Numbered from the stretch's first letter, positions 26,694-37,163 are shown. The stretch: DNA of 64,000 nucleotides from Betaproteobacteria bacterium (GCA_013298145.1 JAAFJO010000002.1:620001-684000), one strand, 5' to 3'. The notes: generated by a model from the letters alone, not told the origin. Program-made: numbers and translations.

Positions 26694-28883
26694 TTAAATC
26701 GGAGAGGAATAATCGGAAGCTTCAATCAACACTGCTTCGTCGCCGGCGATCGCCATGCATGACAAGCGCAAATGTCTTGGTAGATCTATCTTCTTAAGCC
26801 TCAGCCTTGCCATCTCTACAAGCTCGGGATTAGTTTTTCGAAGCGGGTTCTCGACGTGGAAGTTAAGGTAGTAGCTTTCGGTTTCGCTAGTCGCATGTTC
26901 GTACGCATAAACGACACGATACGCCAATAGATCAAACAGAGACGTACTAGCACAGAGGTTTTGGACCAGCGGTGTGCAAATGTTTGGCTGATGTTTCGCA
27001 ATCTGACGAAGCAAATAGCCCGATTCTGGCTCGTATAAAAACTTGCCGGACGTGATCCATTCGCTTGCAGCGCTCAGCAGACTTGTGAGCTGTTCGTCAT
27101 TCCATTTCTCCTCATCTTGTGAAGTCCAGCCCTGCTTACCGTTTGCAGAACCAGGTTTGTCATGACGATCAATAGCTACTTCGAGGGTACACGCCCAAAA
27201 CATCGTGTACTTGGTGTCGCTGAGACTCGTCAAACACCAGTCGCGGAATGAGAACGGTCTCAAGTGCCCACGCTCGTCCGCGCGCGCCAGCCTCTCTGTT
27301 TCGTACATGAGATTTACTAGATCGAACGCGTGGGTCTTTGCAAATCTTGTTCTCGAAGATTCGCGCGCAATCGTATCGTTTCGAATAGTCGAGGTTAGCG
27401 CTTCCCAGATGTGAGAGCGCTCGTCTGGCGCTTCGTAGGGGAGTACATCTGACAGGCTCGCAAGCAGTTTCGAAAGCCCGTACGACTTCTGCAAGTCATG
27501 TAACACGGCAGCGAAGTCCACCGCCTTCGCATTTATCAGGCGACGGCAAACGTCAATGGGCGCGTATTCGTCTGAGAGCGAGAAGCGTAGCGCTGCGTAT
27601 AGATTTCTCGTGTGTGAAACATGACCTAGCCGCAAACTGTTAGGGGAGTTCGGCGTGTAGTGCTTGCTTACGAGGTTCGGGAAGAGGGTCCAGAGCAGCT
27701 TTCTAGTTGTTGGCTTAGCAAACTTGTCGAGCAACTCCCGCCGATACGTACGCACTACTTCCTCACTGCTGTCGTTAGAGTTCGCCAATCGTTTGTACCT
27801 ATCGGTATCGCTCTCATTGGGAATTTCATCTGATACAAACACCTCGTATTGTTTGCAAAGCTCCGAATACATTGAAGTATCTGTAATATCAATTGCGCTC
27901 AGCGCGATAAGGTCGGCCAAGTTTACGTCTTGAAAGAGTTCCGGCGGCAGCAGCGTAATTCGGTTCATCACACGCTTTACGTCACGAGGTGAGCGCAATA
28001 GATTGCATAGCCCGTCGTGAAAAACTTCGGAAAGTCTCGATTTCGTTTGATGCACTTCGAATTGGTTTCGAGCGTAGGTTGGCAATAACGATATCGCTTT
28101 GTCAAACAAGACTCGCTTTTGTTCGCGCGTGATAGGTGGGAGTGGCGCGCGTAGCTGAATGATCTTGTCGAGGTACTCGCTACCGCGCTCTATTCCGGCG
28201 CTGCGAAGTTGTTGACCGGCGACCTCGCCGTCAAAAGCGAGAACGTAGGTTATGTGAGGAAAGTCGGCTACCGCTTTAATCGCACGAATCGTCGAGACGA
28301 ATTCGTCCGAAGTTAGCCGATCAAGGTCATCGATGAATATGAAAAGACGCTTTTTCGCTGTCTTGAGTTCCTTTACGACTTTCGACTTGAGCGCGTCCAA
28401 GTCAACGGTGTCCTTGGAGGGCAGTTTTGCAACTCCACCCAGCACTTGCCCGATCGAGAAACCAACGCCGAAGTGGTCGGCGAGATTGCTTGTCTTGTTC
28501 AACGCACCGGCAAACTTTGCAACGTCCGATGCGATCTCCTTGAGTGCTGCCGTATCACTGGCGTCGACCCACCTGCGAATCTTGACAAGCAAATTCTGAA
28601 CAATTTGGCGCTCGTCGTTGAGTAACCACGGGTTGAAATCCTCGACCTGGTGGTAGGCGTTAAATTTCTCGCCGAGTTGCCGTTTTAGTTCATGAAGACA
28701 CCACGTCTTGCCGCGTCCCCATGCAGCCTCAAGGGATACAACGAAGGCTCCAGCTTCGTTGGTGTTAGACAGAACTGCGGCAATCCTCTGGACGAATGGC
28801 TGAAGTTGCAACTCATCCTCATGTTCACCCGGAGTATCTTGCCGAAGAAACGCCGACGGCTCGGTGGCAGTCCCAGGTATCAC
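26694..28883 (-). CDS. KAP-family P-loop NTPase
   Basis: About 729 residues. Walker A is EAAWGRGKTWCL (Lys about 59) and Walker B is RLFIFIDDLDRLT, both typical of KAP NTPases, a STAND/AAA-like group often found on mobile DNA and in some anti-phage systems. The region after Walker A (NPWLLNDERQIVQNLLVKI) is also family-like. No clear membrane insertion is seen. The C-terminal 350 residues match no domain I recognise and may sense a ligand. A GTG start at 28883 follows the tag stop by 2 bases, with GGGAG upstream; an in-frame TTG at 28931 is the alternative. Its base composition appears more AT-rich than its neighbours, suggesting acquisition. Confidence 0.8.
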   Translation of the reverse strand: MIPGTATEPSAFLRQDTPGEHEDELQLQPFVQRIAAVLSNTNEAGAFVVSLEAAWGRGKTWCLHELKRQLGEKFNAYHQVEDFNPWLLNDERQIVQNLLVKIRRWVDASDTAALKEIASDVAKFAGALNKTSNLADHFGVGFSIGQVLGGVAKLPSKDTVDLDALKSKVVKELKTAKKRLFIFIDDLDRLTSDEFVSTIRAIKAVADFPHITYVLAFDGEVAGQQLRSAGIERGSEYLDKIIQLRAPLPPITREQKRVLFDKAISLLPTYARNQFEVHQTKSRLSEVFHDGLCNLLRSPRDVKRVMNRITLLPPELFQDVNLADLIALSAIDITDTSMYSELCKQYEVFVSDEIPNESDTDRYKRLANSNDSSEEVVRTYRRELLDKFAKPTTRKLLWTLFPNLVSKHYTPNSPNSLRLGHVSHTRNLYAALRFSLSDEYAPIDVCRRLINAKAVDFAAVLHDLQKSYGLSKLLASLSDVLPYEAPDERSHIWEALTSTIRNDTIARESSRTRFAKTHAFDLVNLMYETERLARADERGHLRPFSFRDWCLTSLSDTKYTMFWACTLEVAIDRHDKPGSANGKQGWTSQDEEKWNDEQLTSLLSAASEWITSGKFLYEPESGYLLRQIAKHQPNICTPLVQNLCASTSLFDLLAYRVVYAYEHATSETESYYLNFHVENPLRKTNPELVEMARLRLKKIDLPRHLRLSCMAIAGDEAVLIEASDYSSPI

Positions 28884-28885
28884 AC

Positions 28886-29512
28886 TCAAAGCTTTTCTCC
28901 CATCGCCTTTACCGCTTCGAAGCGAAAGCAACTCGTCAAATGATCGTTCACGAGCCCGGCGGCTTGCATGTGCGCATACACGATCGTGGAGCCAACGAAC
29001 TTAAAACCGCGTTTCTTTAGATCTTTTGAGAGTGCGTCGGATTCGCTTGTGGTTGCTTTGATGTCTTCTCTACGCTTCAACTTTGTTTGAATCGGACGAC
29101 CGTTCACGTATTGCCAAAATAGATCAGTGAGTGCGAATTCGGGGCGCCTTGCCGCTTCGCGGAGATTGAGTAGCGCTTGGGCGTTGGTAACTGCGGCGCG
29201 AATCTTCAACTGGTTACGAATGATGCCTTCGTTTTGCAGGAGCTTCTGAATTTTCGCTTCTGAGTAGCGAGCGATTTTTTCAACATCGAACTTGTCAAAG
29301 GCATTGCGATAGTTCTCACGCTTTGCGAGCACTGTTTGCCACGAAAGCCCCGCCTGCGCCCCTTCAAGAATGAGCATCTCAAACATTTTGTGTTCGTCGA
29401 AGCAAGGCACGCCCCATTCTTCGTCGTGATATTGCTCGTAGTAATCTGGAACGCCGGTAGCCCAAAAGCATCGGTTCATGGCTGAATCAATTTCGAGTGG
29501 CAGGGCCGCCAT
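28886..29512 (-). CDS. tag: DNA-3-methyladenine glycosylase I
   Basis: 208 residues (197 if it starts at the ATG at 29479, which aligns with E. coli Tag). Family motifs are MNRCFWATGVPDYYEQYHDEEWGVP at the N-terminus with the zinc-binding Cys, MFEMLILEGAQAGLSWQTVL, and the C-terminal GFKFVGSTIVYAHMQAAGLVNDH with a metal-binding His. Tag removes 3-methyladenine from DNA. The ATG at 29512 shares a base with the stop of the upstream MFS gene (TAATG), a coupled junction, and the KAP NTPase follows 2 bases after its stop. Confidence 0.93.
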   Translation of the reverse strand: MAALPLEIDSAMNRCFWATGVPDYYEQYHDEEWGVPCFDEHKMFEMLILEGAQAGLSWQTVLAKRENYRNAFDKFDVEKIARYSEAKIQKLLQNEGIIRNQLKIRAAVTNAQALLNLREAARRPEFALTDLFWQYVNGRPIQTKLKRREDIKATTSESDALSKDLKKRGFKFVGSTIVYAHMQAAGLVNDHLTSCFRFEAVKAMGEKL

Positions 29513-30753
29513 TATTCCCCAGTCGATTCCGAGCCTGGCAATCGCTTTTTGGCAAACCAGCTTCCCGAGAGCAGCCCGCTGCCGACCAACAAGAAAAGCG
29601 GCAAGAGCCCCGTCTTCGCGGAGAGAATGCCAAAGACGAGTGGCATCGTCCACTGGCTAGTCGAAATCATCGTCATGCGTAAACCATTGACTTCGCCCAC
29701 GCGGTTGGGCGGTGCAGCGCTGTGCAAGAAGGAAAGTACGATGGGCTGGCTTGATCCGAGCCCCAATCCCATCACGAATGAGCACGCGAGCATCGCGGCG
29801 TAATTGTGGGCGAAGCCAAACGCCATGAATGCCGTACCCGAAACAATCATCGCCGCTACGATCACTCCGCGCCCGCCGAGCGCGCGTTGCAGGCGCGGCA
29901 TTGCGAAGCGAACAACGAAGACCGCAACCGCGAAGAGCGACATCACCGATCCGATTTGGGTTGCCGTTAATCCAAGCTGGGAGCCCAGTACGGGCACAAG
30001 AAAGATATACAGATCCCAGCCGATGGTGATCACAGCGCCCGTCATCAAAGTGTTGCGCACGATTGGGATTTGTAAAAGCTCTGTTGCTTTCCCCGCCGGG
30101 GCATCACGAACCTTGTTTTCGATCGACGGTAACTTGAGGAACCAACGTGTGTAGAAAAGAAGCCCAGCAACGAGCGGCAAGACGGCAAGAAGGGCAAATG
30201 CTGCGCGAAAGCTCGCGTGATCGATCATGAAACCTGCGATCAGCGGCCCGAGAAAGCTCGATACCGAAAAACCCATCGACATGATTGAAAACGCACGGAT
30301 GCGCTTCGCTTCAGAACCTGTTCCGTACACGCCAATTGCATACTGCGACGCTGCGGCAATCACCATCCAGCCCACACCTAAGCCACAAGCGGCGACAGCG
30401 AGCACCCACAGCATCGGCTCAAACGCCGCGAGCGCGCCGCCCGCCACCATCATCGCGCAGCCAAACACGAGCATCTTGCGCAACGGCAGACGATCCACTG
30501 CGCGCCCCGCGCGGATCGCAAGAAATGCCGGGATCAGATTGAACATCGCTGTGAGAATGCCAACCCACAGCGCGCCACCACCGGCCTTAATCGCAGCCAG
30601 CGAGGTCGCGACGCGAATACCGTTAAACGCCGTGTGCGCGACGATGAGCAAAAGCACCATCATGAAGAGATCGCGAGGCAGCGATTCGGACCGTGGTGTG
30701 CTTGGGGGAATTGACGAAACAGGGTTAGTGCCCACATTGGCATTATCGCGCAC
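29512..30753 (-). CDS. MFS transporter
   Basis: 413 residues with 12 predicted membrane helices in two six-helix halves and a central loop at about 200-220 (KLPSIENKVRDAPAGK). The MFS motif-A region is visible as AIRAGRAVDRLPLRKML (about 75-91). No drug- or sugar-specific motif was recognised. It is the first gene of a unit in which its stop overlaps the tag start. It may be an exporter, but the link to DNA repair is probably incidental. Confidence 0.85.
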   Translation of the reverse strand: MRDNANVGTNPVSSIPPSTPRSESLPRDLFMMVLLLIVAHTAFNGIRVATSLAAIKAGGGALWVGILTAMFNLIPAFLAIRAGRAVDRLPLRKMLVFGCAMMVAGGALAAFEPMLWVLAVAACGLGVGWMVIAAASQYAIGVYGTGSEAKRIRAFSIMSMGFSVSSFLGPLIAGFMIDHASFRAAFALLAVLPLVAGLLFYTRWFLKLPSIENKVRDAPAGKATELLQIPIVRNTLMTGAVITIGWDLYIFLVPVLGSQLGLTATQIGSVMSLFAVAVFVVRFAMPRLQRALGGRGVIVAAMIVSGTAFMAFGFAHNYAAMLACSFVMGLGLGSSQPIVLSFLHSAAPPNRVGEVNGLRMTMISTSQWTMPLVFGILSAKTGLLPLFLLVGSGLLSGSWFAKKRLPGSESTGE

Positions 30754-30869
30754 TGGTTCGGCGCGCTCGGCCGCGTGTTTCGTTCATGCCGATAGAAGCG
30801 GGTTATTTCGATTAAGCGCGCATGGGTGCGCTTGCATGCTCACCGCAACGCAGCAGCGCTAAGGAGGCG

Positions 30870-30919
30870 GCGCTCAGCCGCTCCCCGAAAGTTTTCTGGC
30901 GCGCGCCTCGGCTGAGCGC
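30870..30919. repeat. 11-bp inverted repeat between MFS and TonB genes
   Basis: A perfect inverted repeat, GCGCTCAGCCG / CGGCTGAGCGC, with a 28-base spacer, in the 205-bp gap after the TonB receptor end. It has no T-run; it could act as a factor-dependent terminator or be a repeat remnant. Confidence 0.4.
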
Positions 30920-30958
30920 ATCCAAGGTAAAGTCTTGGGCGCTTTCCGCAGTAAATCG

Positions 30959-33184
30959 CTAGCCTTTGATGCTGAATATCAATCCGTACCACGTGCGAGG
31001 TTTGCTGATCGTATTGGTCAAACTTTGGTTCGCGTAGGCGGTCGTGTTTTCGCTCGCGAGTGGCGCAACGTTGTTGGCGACCAAGCGGACTGACATGGCG
31101 CGGCTGATGGGAATGTTCGCGTACAAATCGATGGTGCGTGACCGTGCGAATTCAATGCTCTGTTCAGCGGTTTGCTGGGTTCGGTAGCCCGGTGTAAACG
31201 ATACGCTGCCACCTAGGCGAATCGGCGCCGGAAGGACGCCGCTCAACACGTAATCGATCCCAAGCGTTCCCGACCACGGCTGCTGTCGATCCAGTCGGTT
31301 ATCCGGACTCGGCACGCCTTTTACGTGCGACTCATAGAAATTGAGCGAGGCGCGTAAATCGAGCGGCGTCTTCGCGTCGAACGCAAATGGCAAGAGCGTG
31401 CCCGCGCGTCCGCGCGCTTCAAGTTCTAGACCGAATGTGTTGGCCGTATCGAAATTGACCGGACGCGACACGTAGCGTGGCACGTTCGCCCATGACACGG
31501 TTTCGAGTGCCGTGCGATTGCGGATCAAGTCTTTGACATGACGATAGAACACAGTGGCGCTCGCCACGCCACCGCCTGGGAAATAGCGCTCGTACGCGAG
31601 ATCGAAGCCTGTCGCTAGCTCGGGCTTGAGAAGCGGGTTACCAATGCGGTCAGAGGAGAGTGCGTCGTTTGGTTTGGTCAGATCGGTGTAGAGCGCGGAA
31701 ACCTGCGGCCGTGCTAGCAATTGCATGGGCTCCGGCGCCTTGAAGGTACTCGTCAAGCTGCTGCGGAAAAGGTGCTGGCCTTTTTCGTCCAGTTTGTATT
31801 TCAGATGAAACATGGGCGTTACCACCGTGGCGGGTTCCGCGCTGAAATTCTCACCGACCGTTTTGCTTTTTGTTTCAATACGTTCGCCGCGAATACCGGC
31901 ATACGCGGAAAGTCGTTTGCTCATTTCCCATTCGTCTTGAATGAAGAGGGCGTAGCGCGCAACTCGCGCTTCAACATCTTGCCCTTCGAAGATCGGCAAG
32001 AGCGGAACGCCGAGCTCGGTGGTCCGTGATTTTCCGACCCAATCGCGCCATTCGAAATTCCAGCCCGCGGTCACGGTATGTGATTCTGCGAAGAGCGTTG
32101 AATATTGGCCGCTTTGAGTGAACGATGGGTTTCTGTTTTCGCCGAGCGTTAGTCGTTGTTCTTTGCCGTTTCGAAACGCGCGTGCGGTGAAATCGTTCTC
32201 GTTGTATTGAACGTTGGCCTTCACTTCGAGGCGGCGGTCACCATCGAAGTTATTGGTGTACGTGGTGCCGAGTCTCACATTGAGCCAATTTCCAAAGTTG
32301 CGGAAATCGTCGGAGAACACGGGCTGACCTGAAATCACGCGACGCTCGGTCGCCGTATCGCTCCAATGCCAACGTCCCTGATTGATAAAGGCTTGGGTGT
32401 TGAGTGTGCTTGTTTCGTTGATCTTCCAATTGAGCGTGGGCGAGAAGTTATACCCGCGCCCGTAAGGGTGCTGATCGCTGGCGCGGGTGCCAATAGCAAT
32501 CGGCGCGTTCGGATTACTAACTGTGGTCGTCGTGCGTACCGCGTTGAAGTTGTTCCACTCGAAGTACGAAAACGGCAAACTAAACGATGCGCCGCCTTGA
32601 ACGCGCTCACCCCAGGTAACGTTGAGCCCAGCGGTAGGATTGTCGTATTGGTAGCTCACACGTGCTTGCGCTTCGAGCGTACGCGAGCGCGGCGGCTCTT
32701 TCAGAATAATGTTTATGGTGCCGCCAATGGCTTCTGCAGTTTGATCTGCGGTTGCCGCTTTGGCCACTTCGATGCGCAACACTTGCGACGGATTCAAATT
32801 ATTCAAATCGAAGTTCGGCGGCGCCGGATCACCGTTCAAGAGAATTCGCGTGTAGCTTCCCAGGCCGCGAAGTGCCGGGCCGCTCCCACTCATACTCACG
32901 CCGGGCAAGCGTTTGAGCACATCGCCCACGCTAACGTCGCCAAATTTCTGAATGTCCTCTTCACCAAAGATTTGCTTCGCTGCTGTCGACTGACGCCGAA
33001 GTTCAACCGTCGTTTGCGGGCGGGCGCTCAGCTCGACGCGTTCAAGGCGTTGCGCATTCGGTGTTTCGGTGGGCGTATCGTTGTTGGCTTGAGCCGCAAC
33101 TTGGGTGCTGGCAATCGCAGCCGAAACGGCAAGAACGCTTGCGCGAAGTGCGTGTGAGCGAGGAAGAGGCGAAGACTTGAGCAT
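30959..33184 (-). CDS. TonB-dependent outer-membrane receptor
   Basis: 741 residues. The signal peptide ends at VAAQAN (about residue 30), followed by RLERVELSARPQTTVELRR (TonB-box region). The plug domain has FGEEDIQKFGDVSVGDVLKRLPGV and ILLNGDPAPPNFDLNNL. A 22-strand barrel closes with an aromatic-rich end (RTWYGLIFSIKG). The ATG at 33184 is preferred because it gives a proper signal peptide. A CTGCACT-GA-AGTGCAG palindrome lies 16-31 bp upstream of it. The substrate is unknown; no iron-uptake gene or Fur box is visible. Confidence 0.9.
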   Translation of the reverse strand: MLKSSPLPRSHALRASVLAVSAAIASTQVAAQANNDTPTETPNAQRLERVELSARPQTTVELRRQSTAAKQIFGEEDIQKFGDVSVGDVLKRLPGVSMSGSGPALRGLGSYTRILLNGDPAPPNFDLNNLNPSQVLRIEVAKAATADQTAEAIGGTINIILKEPPRSRTLEAQARVSYQYDNPTAGLNVTWGERVQGGASFSLPFSYFEWNNFNAVRTTTTVSNPNAPIAIGTRASDQHPYGRGYNFSPTLNWKINETSTLNTQAFINQGRWHWSDTATERRVISGQPVFSDDFRNFGNWLNVRLGTTYTNNFDGDRRLEVKANVQYNENDFTARAFRNGKEQRLTLGENRNPSFTQSGQYSTLFAESHTVTAGWNFEWRDWVGKSRTTELGVPLLPIFEGQDVEARVARYALFIQDEWEMSKRLSAYAGIRGERIETKSKTVGENFSAEPATVVTPMFHLKYKLDEKGQHLFRSSLTSTFKAPEPMQLLARPQVSALYTDLTKPNDALSSDRIGNPLLKPELATGFDLAYERYFPGGGVASATVFYRHVKDLIRNRTALETVSWANVPRYVSRPVNFDTANTFGLELEARGRAGTLLPFAFDAKTPLDLRASLNFYESHVKGVPSPDNRLDRQQPWSGTLGIDYVLSGVLPAPIRLGGSVSFTPGYRTQQTAEQSIEFARSRTIDLYANIPISRAMSVRLVANNVAPLASENTTAYANQSLTNTISKPRTWYGLIFSIKG

Positions 33185-33199
33185 AGAAAAGGATGTTGG

Positions 33200-33215
33200 C
33201 TGCACTGAAGTGCAG
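33200..33215. promoter_or_regulatory. palindrome just upstream of the TonB receptor start
   Basis: CTGCACT-GA-AGTGCAG, with perfect 7-bp arms, immediately upstream of the receptor start on the minus strand. The position suits an operator or a leader hairpin overlapping the ribosome site. The regulator is unknown. The rest of the 484-bp gap to alaS shows no gene. Confidence 0.45.
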
Positions 33216-33668
33216 TGGTTGGAGTCATTCCGTTCCGCGTACGTTAGCGAATAGTTCCGGCGAAACACATCGCAATGCGATGAAACGAAGAAAAAAGCGA
33301 CTTTCTCGTCGATTGAAGGCGCGAATAGACGTTACAGGGAGACGCGGTTATAAAAGAAAGTATGCTGTGCCCCTCAAGAAATAAAGGATAGAGCGATTTA
33401 GCCATCACCGCTTAACTCGTTGGCGGCGCGATGCAAAGTTAGCCTGGAGCGCTCGGGCGGCACCATCGAATTGCCCCGTAAAATCAACAGGTACGCGGCG
33501 TTGGTCGCGTTTATGTTGATGCAAATGATCGCGGCGCACCGTCCGCCGCAGCATTTGCTTGTTTAACCATACGCCGACCGCAACGCAGACATCCGCCTGC
33601 GATGTCGCAAAGCGAGACAATGCCGCGCCGCAGAATGCGCAGCGCTTGTCAGCCAATTTGAATACACC

Positions 33669-36278
33669 ATGAAACTCGCAGAAATCCGGGAAAAGTTTTT
33701 GTCGTTCTTCGAATCGAAGGGGCACACGCGCGTGGCGTCGTCGTCGCTGCTAGTTTCTGCGGACGACCCAACGCTCTATTTCACCAACTCCGGCATGGTG
33801 CAGTTTAAGGATGTATTCGTCGGCAAAGATTCGCGGAACTATGTTCGGGCAACGTCGGCGCAGCGCTGCTTGCGCGCAGGCGGCAAACACAACGATCTGG
33901 AAAACGTCGGCTTCACCGCACGTCATCACACGTTCTTCGAAATGCTCGGCAACTTCTCGTTTGGCGACTATTTCAAAGAAGACGCTCTGAAATACGCGTG
34001 GGAATTGCTCACTGAGGTTTACAAGCTTCCGAAAGACAAACTTTGGGCAACGGTGTATTTCGAGGACGATGAGGCCTACGATATCTGGACAAAAGTGATC
34101 GGCTTGCCGCCCGAGCGTGTGGTTCGCATTGGCGACAACAAGGGCGCGCGCTACGCCTCTGACAACTTCTGGCAAATGGCCGATATTGGCCCGTGCGGCC
34201 CGTGCTCGGAAATTTTCTATGACCACGGCCCCGAGGTCGCAGGTGGCCCACCGGGATCGCCCGAGCAAGACGGCGATCGCTACATCGAAATCTGGAACAA
34301 CGTGTTCATGCAATTTGATCGCCAACCGAATGGCGACATGCCACGTTTGCCGAAGCCCTGCGTCGATACCGGCATGGGCTTGGAGCGCTTGGCCGCTGTG
34401 TTGCAACACGTTCATTCGAATTACGAGATTGATCTTTTCGACAATCTCATCAAAGCCGCCGCACGCGAAACGAACGCCAAGGATCTTTCACACAACTCGT
34501 TGAAGGTCATCGCTGATCACATCCGCGCTTGTGCGTTCTTGGTCGCTGACGGCACGATTCCCGGCGGCGCTGGCCCCGCATATGTGTTGCGTCGCATTGC
34601 ACGCCGCGCGATTCGTCACGGCTACAAGCTCGGTCAGAAAACGCCCTTCTTCTACAAACTCGTTCCCGATCTCGTGAAAGAAATGGGTGTGGCGTATCCA
34701 ATCCTTGCGGAGCGCGCAACGCAAGTCGCGAACATCCTTGAAGCGGAGGAAACACGCTTCTACGAAACACTCGCGAACGGGATGGAAATTCTGGAAACCG
34801 CGCTTGCAGGCGGTGCAAAGGTGTTCGATGGTGATCTCGCGTTCAAACTGCACGACACGTTTGGCTTCCCACTCGACTTAACGGCCGACGTTTGCCGTGA
34901 GCGCGGCGTGACCGTGGACGAAACGGGCTTCAATGCCGCGATGGAAAAACAGCGCGAAACCGCGCGTGCCGCATCGAAATTCAAAATGGAAGCAGCGCTC
35001 TCGTACAGTGGCGCGAAAACCGATTTCGAGGGTTACAACACGCTACACATCGACGACGCAAAGATTCTCGCGCTCTACAAAGACGGTGTTTCCGTGAACG
35101 CGCTCGCGAAGGGCGACACCGGCGTTGTCGTGTTGGATCGCACGCCGTTCTATGCCGAAAGCGGCGGCCAGGTCGGCGACAAAGGCCAGATTTACGAAGG
35201 CGACGAGTGCGAATTACTCGTGCATGTGGATGACGTGCAAAAAATTCAAGCCGATGTGTTTGGGCATCATGTACGCGTGATCCAAGGCGATTTGAAAGTG
35301 GGTGAAGTGGTCGCCGCAAAAGTCGATGCGCTCACTCGCGCACGCACCGCGCGCAACCACTCGGTCACGCACATCATGCACAAGGCGCTTCGCCTCGTGC
35401 TCGGCGATCACGTGCAACAAAAAGGCTCGCTCGTTGATGCGGACAAAACGCGTTTCGACTTCGTGCAGCCGAGCCCAATGACGGATGAGCAAATTCGCGC
35501 GGTTGAAAAATATGTAAACGAAGAAATCCTCGCCAATACCGGCACCAAAGCCGAAGTGATGGCGATTGCCGACGCGCAAAACAGCGGCGCAATGATGCTC
35601 TTTGGCGAGAAGTACGGCGACGAAGTGCGTGTGCTCTCGATTGGCTCCTCGAAAGAACTCTGCGGTGGAACACACGTCGGCCACACGGGCGACATCGGCT
35701 TCTTCAAGATACTTTCCGAGAGCGGTGTGGCCGCAGGTATCCGTCGCGTAGAAGCGATCACTGGCGACAACGCGTACGAATACGTTAATCGTTTGAACGA
35801 CACGCTGCTCGAAGCCGCCGCCGCGACGAAATCGCAATGGCACGACGTGCCTAAGCGCATCGCTCAAATGCAAGACAACGTGAAAGCGCTCGAAAAGGAA
35901 ATCGCCGCGCTCAAGAGCAAACTCGCAGCCGCTGCGGGCGGCGATCTGCTGAGCAAAGTGATCGAGAAAGACGGCGTGAAATTCCTCGCCGCCGAAATAG
36001 ACGGCGCAGACGCAAAAGCGCTCCGCGAAATGGTTGATCAACTCAAACAAAAACTCGGCAGCGGCGTGATCCTGCTCGGCGCAAAGTCCGCCGACGGCAA
36101 AGTAAACCTCTGCGCGGGCGTCACCGCAGATTTGGTCGGCAAGTTCAAAGCCGGTGACATCGTCGGCAAGGCGGCTGCAATCGTTGGCGGCAAAGGCGGC
36201 GGACGGCCGGATATGGCGATGGCGGGGGGGAGTGATCCTTCGAAGCTAGCGGAAGCGATCGCAACGTTGGCGCGATGA
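33669..36278 (+). CDS. alaS: alanyl-tRNA synthetase
   Basis: 869 residues, full length. The class II catalytic core opens with [28 protein letters not shown] and contains [15 protein letters not shown] and [18 protein letters not shown]. The editing domain has the zinc motifs NHSVTHIMH (about 562-570) and CGGTHVGH (about 665-672). The C-terminal DHH-associated domain ends with [15 protein letters not shown]. It charges tRNA-Ala and edits mischarged Ser/Gly-tRNA. No ribosome site of the usual strength precedes the ATG at 33669. It appears to be monocistronic. Confidence 0.98.
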   Translation: MKLAEIREKFLSFFESKGHTRVASSSLLVSADDPTLYFTNSGMVQFKDVFVGKDSRNYVRATSAQRCLRAGGKHNDLENVGFTARHHTFFEMLGNFSFGDYFKEDALKYAWELLTEVYKLPKDKLWATVYFEDDEAYDIWTKVIGLPPERVVRIGDNKGARYASDNFWQMADIGPCGPCSEIFYDHGPEVAGGPPGSPEQDGDRYIEIWNNVFMQFDRQPNGDMPRLPKPCVDTGMGLERLAAVLQHVHSNYEIDLFDNLIKAAARETNAKDLSHNSLKVIADHIRACAFLVADGTIPGGAGPAYVLRRIARRAIRHGYKLGQKTPFFYKLVPDLVKEMGVAYPILAERATQVANILEAEETRFYETLANGMEILETALAGGAKVFDGDLAFKLHDTFGFPLDLTADVCRERGVTVDETGFNAAMEKQRETARAASKFKMEAALSYSGAKTDFEGYNTLHIDDAKILALYKDGVSVNALAKGDTGVVVLDRTPFYAESGGQVGDKGQIYEGDECELLVHVDDVQKIQADVFGHHVRVIQGDLKVGEVVAAKVDALTRARTARNHSVTHIMHKALRLVLGDHVQQKGSLVDADKTRFDFVQPSPMTDEQIRAVEKYVNEEILANTGTKAEVMAIADAQNSGAMMLFGEKYGDEVRVLSIGSSKELCGGTHVGHTGDIGFFKILSESGVAAGIRRVEAITGDNAYEYVNRLNDTLLEAAAATKSQWHDVPKRIAQMQDNVKALEKEIAALKSKLAAAAGGDLLSKVIEKDGVKFLAAEIDGADAKALREMVDQLKQKLGSGVILLGAKSADGKVNLCAGVTADLVGKFKAGDIVGKAAAIVGGKGGGRPDMAMAGGSDPSKLAEAIATLAR

Positions 36279-36342
36279 GTCAGGCTTCGCCGGATGACCG
36301 AGACCCGGAGGCGGGCGTACTGGCTACTAACAGCGCACATCG

Positions 36343-36660
36343 ATGAAAAAGTACGTGCATGCTTTGCAGCCGGATCGCAGATGTCCTGAACGGTTTTCGT
36401 TGGGAGCCGCGACGTTTACGACCCTATGGGCGTATTCGGAGGGCATGCGGATCTTTGGTGGGCGACTCTACGTCGTTGACTCGGCATTGATGTTTCTGTC
36501 GGCCATGATTTACGCGCTTTTTACGTGGATCGCCCCGACCAGCGTTGCGATCAGTGTGGGCATGAGCGTGTTTCTTGCGGGGCGTGTAGGAATTGGTTTT
36601 CTTGCGCCTCGATATCTCAAGCAATACCTGAATATGCTTGGTTATCGTCTCGCGTCTTAG
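36343..36660 (+). CDS. small membrane protein of unknown function
   Basis: 105 residues with two to three hydrophobic segments (about 20-35, 47-65 and 68-88) and basic ends. No domain is recognised. It follows alaS by 64 bp and precedes a putative lipoprotein gene by 50 bp. Called from its membrane-protein character; function unknown. Confidence 0.55.
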   Translation: MKKYVHALQPDRRCPERFSLGAATFTTLWAYSEGMRIFGGRLYVVDSALMFLSAMIYALFTWIAPTSVAISVGMSVFLAGRVGIGFLAPRYLKQYLNMLGYRLAS

Positions 36661-36710
36661 CTCGGGCATCCAACTTATAAAATCACTTCAAAACTTCGTA
36701 AGAACATTTG

Positions 36711-37067
36711 ATGCGCGCGTTAGTTGCCAACTTAAGTTTTGCTCTTGCTGTGCTGACCGGAATTAGCGGCTGCGCTACTTTGGGGGATTCGCTAATAGTC
36801 GGCGGCGGCCATGCCTTGTTTGAGGTGAAACAGATCTCGAAGGACGAGTTTGAACTTACGCTCTGGGGCGGTGGAGTTCACTCAAAGGATCCAAGTAAAT
36901 TAGACGAACCGTTCGACGCGCGTGCTCGCGAACTGTGTGGCGGACGCCGCTTCCTATCAAACGTGAGTAACGCTTTTGTTGGTTATTCGTCGCCAGGTGC
37001 ATTCGGCGTCCCAAATCGCCACACAGGATTGAGGCGCAGTGGCTTAATCATGTGCCAGCAACCGTAG
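36711..37067 (+). CDS. putative small lipoprotein
   Basis: 118 residues. The N-terminus is MRALVANLSFALAVLTGISGCATLG with a lipobox ending at Cys22 (ISGC). The remainder is short and beta-rich, with KQISKDEFELTLWGGG; no domain is recognised. The ATG at 36711 gives the best signal sequence. The last codons overlap a hairpin (37066-37087) that precedes the Sel1 gene. Confidence 0.6.
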   Translation: MRALVANLSFALAVLTGISGCATLGDSLIVGGGHALFEVKQISKDEFELTLWGGGVHSKDPSKLDEPFDARARELCGGRRFLSNVSNAFVGYSSPGAFGVPNRHTGLRRSGLIMCQQP

Positions 37068-37163
37068 GTTGCAATCTCATTGCACCTCGCGCGGATACGC
37101 GCGAAGCGCATTTCTTCAATCCACGTTGATCGGTATCAATTTGTGGTGCAATGAAATTGCACC
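37066..37163 (+). promoter_or_regulatory. two hairpins upstream of the first Sel1 gene
   Basis: Hairpin 1 (37066-37087) is TGCAAT-CTC-ATTGCA with flanking AGG/CCT. Hairpin 2 (37145-37163) is GGTGCAAT-GAA-ATTGCACC, a perfect 8-bp stem. The second is conserved, with compensatory changes, in front of the next Sel1 paralogue at 38121-38140. They may be leader RNA structures or operators. Confidence 0.5.

Noticed and set aside
35214..36050. Minus-strand frame of 278 residues inside alaS
   Set aside because: It is antisense to alaS with repeated Phe/His/Val composition expected from a shadow frame.
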